Assembly: GCA_021648225.1 (NCBI GenBank)
Contig: JAKITE010000109.1
Location: 1-9,695, forward strand
From: Paracoccaceae bacterium
GTDB lineage: Bacteria > Pseudomonadota > Alphaproteobacteria > Rhodobacterales > Rhodobacteraceae
Direction: 5' to 3'
Length of the DNA stretch: 9,695 bases
The notes beneath the pieces are model-generated. The model was given only the letters and a program-made list of their open reading frames with translations. It did not search any database and had not been told where the DNA came from. Every line of letters starts with the position of its first letter. Position 1 is the first letter of the stretch. This document shows positions 5,626 through 9,695 of this stretch, piece after piece. The translations under genes were made by a program, and so were the position numbers.

Positions 5626-6386
5626 AACGTTTAACTTTGTTACTTGCTGCAACGGCCTTGCTGTCCTCTTGCGGGGTTTTGGCAATTTTTGGCAATTCCA
5701 AACCGGACGCACCCATCAACCAAACCAATATTCCTGCATGGGATGGTGACCATATTCTGTGCAGCGAGGATGTCAGTTTTGCACAGGATTCCACAGATGC
5801 CTTGCCTGAATTTGATGCCGATGAACGGCTCGGGTTTTGCGATCGCTCCATGAAATATCTGGAATTGCATCGTCAATATGGTGACAGAACCACCTATTTC
5901 GGCATTGCCGCTGCCCAGACCGGCAGCTTGGCCGCGACCTATGCCCGCTTGGTGCGGCGGGCTTATACAACGGATACCTGGCAGGTCATGCAATCGGTAA
6001 ACCTGTTGCTGGATGCAAATGTCGATGCTGTTGCCGCACAAATGGCCAATGGCAGCAATGGCGGCCAAAGCTTTACCAATCGGGCGATTGCCAAGGGGCA
6101 GGATGATTTGCAGGGCTTGCTGGATGAATTGCAGGCGGAACAACCGGATGTTTACGCACAAATGATCGAAGATCTGGCATCAACCCTGAACCCATCCAAC
6201 CCGATGCTGTTAAGCGCCATCAAACGCAATCCGTTTTTTGCGGCTTACGAGGCCTCGCTGGCGGAAATTCGCATAGATGTTGCTGGTGATGTGGATTTTG
6301 CCGTGCTTGAACACCGGCTGAAAATTGATAGCGCGCTTGATTATCTGATCACCAATATCGCCCCCTATCCCGAGGTTACGCAATAA
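5622..6386 (+). CDS. Uncharacterised lipoprotein
   Basis: A 254-residue protein with a clear lipoprotein signal: basic 'MKR', hydrophobic core, and lipobox L14-S15-S16-C17. Gly follows the Cys, so outer-membrane sorting is more likely than inner-membrane retention. The mature part contains two further Cys (C47, C73) that could pair in the periplasm. From about residue 66 to the end it is mostly predicted helix without repeats; a stretch at about 92-140 ('YFGIAAAQTGSLAATYARL' onward) is Ala-rich and amphipathic. I recognise no domain or catalytic motif. The start is supported by AAAGGTG at 5611-5617, four bases before the ATG. It sits between DUF1178 and lysC, with no obvious link to aspartokinase function. 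The call as a lipoprotein is firm; the role is unknown. Confidence 0.86.
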   Translation: MKRLTLLLAATALLSSCGVLAIFGNSKPDAPINQTNIPAWDGDHILCSEDVSFAQDSTDALPEFDADERLGFCDRSMKYLELHRQYGDRTTYFGIAAAQTGSLAATYARLVRRAYTTDTWQVMQSVNLLLDANVDAVAAQMANGSNGGQSFTNRAIAKGQDDLQGLLDELQAEQPDVYAQMIEDLASTLNPSNPMLLSAIKRNPFFAAYEASLAEIRIDVAGDVDFAVLEHRLKIDSALDYLITNIAPYPEVTQ

Positions 6387-6389
6387 CCC

Positions 6390-6482
6390 GTGCTGCGGCA
6401 TTGCGGAATACTGCCAGCCTTGTTCCTTTTGGTTACGGGCTGTATGAAACGCCAAAACAAAAAACATTCGGGATATAGATAA
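6390..6482 (+). CDS. Probable very small lipoprotein (30 codons) immediately upstream of lysC
   Basis: A GTG three bases after the preceding gene's stop opens a 30-codon frame ending in TAA at 6480-6482, which shares one base with the lysC ATG (TAATG). The first 18 residues, 'VLRHCGILPALFLLVTGC', form a complete miniature type-II signal peptide: basic start, hydrophobic core and lipobox V-T-G-C with C18. The mature lipopeptide would be only 13 residues and strongly basic ('CMKRQNKKHSGYR'), with Met at +2. The exact tiling between neighbours and the lipobox argue for a real gene. The weak points are the GTG start with only a distant GAGG (6371-6374) and the very short length. It lacks the CGxKG sequence of LptM-type small lipoproteins. 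Alternatively, the internal ATG at 6444 would give a 12-residue Lys-rich peptide that merely couples translation into lysC. Confidence 0.5.
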   Translation: MLRHCGILPALFLLVTGCMKRQNKKHSGYR

Positions 6483-7744
6483 TGCCACGTCTGGTAATGA
6501 AATTTGGCGGAACTTCGGTTGCCGATATTGATCGCATCCGCAATGCAGCCCGCAAGGTAAAGCAAGAGGTCGAAAACGGTTACGAGGTCACGGTTGTGGT
6601 TTCGGCCATGTCCGGCGAAACCAACAAGCTGGTTGGCTGGGTTGGCGAGGCCGCACAAGGCGGCTCTGCCGGCACGCCGGGGTTTTATGATGCGCGTGAA
6701 TATGATGCGATTGTTGCGTCAGGCGAATTGGTTACCTCAGGCTTGATGGCAATTGTGCTGCAAGAAATGGGCATCAATGCGCGCAGCTGGCAAGGCTGGC
6801 AAGTGCCGGTAAACACCACATCCGACCACGGCACCGCCCGTATCGAAAGCATCCCGACCGATAATCTGGATGCAAAATTTGCCGAGGGTATGCAGGTGGC
6901 AATTATTGCCGGTTTTCAGGGGCTTAGCCCAGAGGGCCGCGTGACCACCCTTGGCCGTGGCGGTTCCGACACCACCGCCGTGGCCTTTGCCGCTGCGCAA
7001 AATGCCGAACGCTGCGATATTTATACGGATGTAGACGGTATTTATACCACCGACCCGCGTATCACCGGCAAAGCCCGTAAGCTGTCAAAAATTGCATTTG
7101 AGGAAATGTTGGAAATGGCATCATTGGGGGCAAAGGTTTTGCAAACCAGATCGGTTGAGCTAGCGATGCGCAACAAAGTGCGCTTGCGGGTTTTGTCGAG
7201 CTTTGAAGAAAACACAGATAATGCAGGCACCCTTGTCTGCGCCGAGGAGGATATTATGGAATCCAATGTAGTTACCGGCGTTGCCTGTTCGCGCGACGAA
7301 GCAAAACTAACCCTGATTTCGGTGGCCGACCGCCCCGGTGTGGCGGCGGCAATTTTTACACCGCTGGCCGAGGCGGGCGTGATTGTTGACATGATCGTGC
7401 AAAATATATCCGAGGAAGGCCGCACGGATATGACGTTTTCCTGCCCTGTTTCCGATGTGCCGCGCGCTGAAAAAGCCCTGATGGACGCCAAGGAACGCGG
7501 CGATTTCAATTTTCGTGAACTTGATAAGGATATCAACGTTGCCAAGGTCTCGATCATTGGCATCGGCATGCGATCCCATGCGGGTGTGGCGCAAAAAATG
7601 TTCAAAAATCTGGCGGATGACGGGGTGAATATCAAAGTAATCACCACCTCGGAGATCAAGGTTTCTGTGTTGGTGGACCGGAAATATATGGAACTTACCG
7701 TGCAGTCGTTGCATGATGCGTTTGAGCTGGAACGAACAACCTGA
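6482..7744 (+). CDS. lysC: Aspartate kinase, lysine/threonine-sensitive type with two ACT domains
   Basis: A cytoplasmic enzyme that phosphorylates aspartate, the first step toward lysine, diaminopimelate, threonine and methionine. Its 420 residues are normal for the monofunctional class. The catalytic domain has 'KFGGTS' (7-12), 'VVSAMSGETNKL' (39-50), 'TTLGRGGSDTTA' (155-166) and 'YTDVDGIYTTDPR' (181-193). Two ACT domains follow (about 265-340 and 355-415). The effector-binding part reads 'VDMIVQNISEEGRTDMTF' (302-319), with the Q-N-x-S motif known from concertedly lysine/threonine-inhibited aspartokinases, so feedback inhibition by these amino acids is likely. The ATG overlaps the stop of the tiny lipoprotein ORF by one base. 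The only Shine-Dalgarno-like sequence is GGGA 9 bases upstream, so translation may depend on coupling. ptsP follows after 8 bases. Confidence 0.98.
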   Translation: MPRLVMKFGGTSVADIDRIRNAARKVKQEVENGYEVTVVVSAMSGETNKLVGWVGEAAQGGSAGTPGFYDAREYDAIVASGELVTSGLMAIVLQEMGINARSWQGWQVPVNTTSDHGTARIESIPTDNLDAKFAEGMQVAIIAGFQGLSPEGRVTTLGRGGSDTTAVAFAAAQNAERCDIYTDVDGIYTTDPRITGKARKLSKIAFEEMLEMASLGAKVLQTRSVELAMRNKVRLRVLSSFEENTDNAGTLVCAEEDIMESNVVTGVACSRDEAKLTLISVADRPGVAAAIFTPLAEAGVIVDMIVQNISEEGRTDMTFSCPVSDVPRAEKALMDAKERGDFNFRELDKDINVAKVSIIGIGMRSHAGVAQKMFKNLADDGVNIKVITTSEIKVSVLVDRKYMELTVQSLHDAFELERTT

Positions 7745-7752
7745 AGGAAGCC

Positions 7753-9695
7753 ATGTCAGACGCAAAAGGGGTTGATTCCCGCACCTTGCTAAAAAGACTG
7801 CGCGACACCCTTGCCGAGGCGGGCGAGGGCCAGGAACGGCTGGACCGTGTCACCACCTTGATCGCAAAATCCATGGATGCAGAAGTATGTTCGATTTACC
7901 TGCGCCGCGATGAAAACACGCTGGAGCTTTGCGCGACCGAGGGTTTGAACCCCGAATCTGTCCACCAAACCCGTTTGCGGCTGGGCCAAGGCTTGGTTGG
8001 CCGCGTGGCCGAAACCGCCAGTCCGGTGAACGAACCCGATGCGCCCAACGCGCGCGGCTTTCGCTATATGCCCGAAACCGGCGAGGAAATTTTTTCATCT
8101 TTCCTTGGCGTGCCGATTGAACGGTTGGGCGAGGTGCTGGGGGTTTTGGTTGTGCAAAACGAATCCCCCCGCGATTATAATGATGACGAAGTGTACGGGC
8201 TGGAAGTCGTGGCAATGGTAATTGCCGAAATGACCGAGCTGGGTGCCTTTACCAGCCCCGGTGAAATGTCGATGGGGGCACAACACACCTGGCCGTTTTT
8301 TGTCAAAGGTATCATCGGCCAGGAAGGCGTAGCCGAAGGTGTGGTTTTATTACACGAATCCCATGTGGTAATCGCCAACCCGATCGCGGACGACCCCGAG
8401 GTTGAAGACCAACGCCTGACCGTGGCGCTGGATGCACTGGTAGAGGAAATCGACGGATTTCTGGCCAGAGATTACGGCAGCCCTGACAAAGAACATCATG
8501 ACGTAATGATCGCCTATCGGCTATTCGCCCAGGACAAAGGCTGGCGTCGGCGGATGCGGGCCGGCATTGCCTCGGGTCTGGCGGCCGAAGTTGCGGTGGA
8601 AAAAGAACAGACATCTACGCGGTCGCGTATGGCGCGGGTCAGCGACCCGTATTTGCGCGAACGCCTGCATGATCTGGATGATCTGGCCAACCGGCTGCTA
8701 CGGATATTGCTGGGCCGCGAAGACGCATCCGAGCGCGGCATCCCCGAAAATGCCATCCTTGTGGCCCGCAATCTTGGCCCCGGTGAATTGCTGGAATATG
8801 GCCATAAGCTGATCGGCGTGGTGCTGGAGGAAGGCTCGGTCGGATCGCACGCTGCGGTGGTGGCGCGATCCTTGGCCATTCCGCTGGTGATACAGGCCAA
8901 ACGCATCACCCGCGAGGCCCTGAACGATGATCCTATATTGCTGGACGGCGATGTCGGTGTTGTGCACTTGCGCCCCGAAGACAATGTGGCGACCGCGTTT
9001 CGCGAAAAAATGGCAATGCGCGCACAGGCCAAAGAAGAATATTCCGCCCTGCGCGACAAGCCCGCAAAAACGCGGGATGGTGTGACCATTTCCATGCAGA
9101 TGAATGCAGGGTTAATGGTTGATCTGCCCAGCCTGGAGGTTTCGGGCGCAGATGGTGTGGGCCTGTATCGCACCGAATTACAATTTCTGGTGCGCTCGCG
9201 CATTCCACGGCGCGGTGAACTGTCAAAGCTGTATACCCGCGTGATGGATGCCGCAGACGGTAAGCCAGTGGTGTTTCGCACCCTTGATATCGGCTCTGAC
9301 AAAGCCCTGCCCTATATGAAACGTAACGAGGAGCCAAACCCCGCCATGGGCTGGCGCGCCATTCGCATCGGGCTGGACAGGCCCGGCGTAATGCGCATGC
9401 AAATACAGGCGCTGATCCGTGCGGCCAATGGTCGGCCCTTGCAAATCATGTTTCCGTTTATTGCCCAGTTTGATGAATTCCGCGAGGCCCGCAGCCGGTT
9501 GTTGAACGAGATTGAAAAAGAAAAATCCCAAGGCCATGTGGTGCCAAGCGATCTTAAAATCGGGGCGATGCTGGAAACCCCCAGCCTTGCTTTTGCGCCG
9601 GACCAGTTTTTTGAAATGGCCGATTTTATATCCATTGGCGGCAATGATCTGAAACAGTTTTTCTTTGCAGCAGATCGCGAAAACGAGCTGGTGCG
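7753..9695 (+). CDS. ptsP: Phosphoenolpyruvate-protein phosphotransferase of the nitrogen PTS (EI-Ntr), partial at 3' side
   Basis: A cytoplasmic enzyme that takes phosphate from phosphoenolpyruvate and passes it to NPr (PtsO) in the regulatory nitrogen PTS. 647 codons are present, unbroken to the right edge; roughly 100 or so, including the usual catalytic Cys near the C-terminus, are missing. A GAF domain (about 20-160) comes first; in EI-Ntr of other proteobacteria this domain senses glutamine. The EI N-terminal domain (about 183-305) follows, then the swivelling domain with phospho-acceptor H366 in 'EEGSVGSHAAVVARSLAIPLV'-type sequence. The PEP-binding barrel has 'GADGVGLYRTEL' (466-476), 'RTLDIGSDK' (509-517), 'GWRAIRI' (533-539), 'MFPFI' (566-570), 'GAMLETP' (604-610) and 'ISIGGNDLKQF' (626-636). 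Classical EI has TSH and GTNDL where this protein has GSH and GGNDL. The ATG at 7753 is 8 bases after lysC and has AAGGAAG just upstream, so lysC-ptsP is an operon. Confidence 0.96.
   Translation, partial: MSDAKGVDSRTLLKRLRDTLAEAGEGQERLDRVTTLIAKSMDAEVCSIYLRRDENTLELCATEGLNPESVHQTRLRLGQGLVGRVAETASPVNEPDAPNARGFRYMPETGEEIFSSFLGVPIERLGEVLGVLVVQNESPRDYNDDEVYGLEVVAMVIAEMTELGAFTSPGEMSMGAQHTWPFFVKGIIGQEGVAEGVVLLHESHVVIANPIADDPEVEDQRLTVALDALVEEIDGFLARDYGSPDKEHHDVMIAYRLFAQDKGWRRRMRAGIASGLAAEVAVEKEQTSTRSRMARVSDPYLRERLHDLDDLANRLLRILLGREDASERGIPENAILVARNLGPGELLEYGHKLIGVVLEEGSVGSHAAVVARSLAIPLVIQAKRITREALNDDPILLDGDVGVVHLRPEDNVATAFREKMAMRAQAKEEYSALRDKPAKTRDGVTISMQMNAGLMVDLPSLEVSGADGVGLYRTELQFLVRSRIPRRGELSKLYTRVMDAADGKPVVFRTLDIGSDKALPYMKRNEEPNPAMGWRAIRIGLDRPGVMRMQIQALIRAANGRPLQIMFPFIAQFDEFREARSRLLNEIEKEKSQGHVVPSDLKIGAMLETPSLAFAPDQFFEMADFISIGGNDLKQFFFAADRENELV

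Noticed and set aside
5640..6161. Minus-strand open frame of 173 codons opposite the lipoprotein
   Set aside because: The lipoprotein on the plus strand has a signal peptide, lipobox and ribosome site. The antisense frame has none of these, and no domain is visible.
7042..7659. Minus-strand open frame of 205 codons
   Set aside because: It is antisense to lysC within the catalytic and ACT coding sequence and shows no recognisable motif; a codon-bias shadow.
8514..9302. Long open frame on the minus strand (262 codons)
   Set aside because: It is antisense to ptsP, whose motifs are unambiguous. The translation is Arg/Ser-rich low-complexity sequence typical of a shadow frame.
1..9695. Mobile element, CRISPR array, tRNA/rRNA, toxin-antitoxin or defence system
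   Set aside because: I looked for regular repeats, transposase motifs, terminal inverted repeats and structured RNA sequence and found none. The gene content is conserved housekeeping and regulatory.

Overview
The window reads as ordinary chromosome of an alphaproteobacterium, most likely a Rhodobacterales/Rhodobacteraceae-type bacterium of moderate G+C. The reasons are GcrA (an alphaproteobacterial cell-cycle regulator), the argD-argF pair divergent from gcrA, a DUF1178 gene, a lysC-ptsP pair, and scarce GANTC sites (I counted about 14 by eye, where roughly 38 would be expected at random). I see no insertion sequence, phage gene, CRISPR array, tRNA, rRNA or attachment site. The assignment is inferred from gene content, not from a database search.

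Layout. (1) Bases 1-1498, plus strand: the 3' end of an OmpR/PhoB-type response regulator and, overlapping it by 4 bases, a PhoQ/FeuQ-like sensor histidine kinase. (2) Bases 1553-3654, minus strand: the arginine genes argD then argF, also overlapping by 4 bases. They converge on the kinase across a 54-base gap that holds a 10-bp hairpin. (3) Bases 3655-3818: a divergent control region with a good sigma70-type promoter for gcrA, one GANTC site and three copies of a CGGGTG motif. (4) Bases 3819-4397: gcrA. (5) Bases 4400-5002, minus strand: a secreted M35-type (aspzincin) metallopeptidase whose stop lies 2 bases from the gcrA stop. (6) Bases 5111-9695, plus strand: a tightly packed run of DUF1178, a possible 39-codon ORF, a 254-residue lipoprotein of unknown function, a very small probable lipoprotein of 30 codons, lysC, and ptsP, which runs off the right edge.

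How the genes relate. argD and argF carry out two steps of arginine synthesis. lysC opens the aspartate pathway (lysine, threonine, methionine, diaminopimelate), and ArgD enzymes often also serve as DapC in that pathway. PtsP is the first phosphotransferase of the nitrogen PTS and carries a GAF sensor domain, so lysC-ptsP puts amino-acid synthesis next to nitrogen sensing. The two lipoproteins and the possible small ORF upstream of lysC are the least explained content.

I found no clear new multi-gene system. The best leads are the tiny lipoprotein ORF at 6390-6482, which ends on the lysC start codon, the possible small ORF at 5506-5625, and the argD/gcrA control region, where a CcrM-type GANTC site lies upstream of the gene for the regulator that reads such sites.
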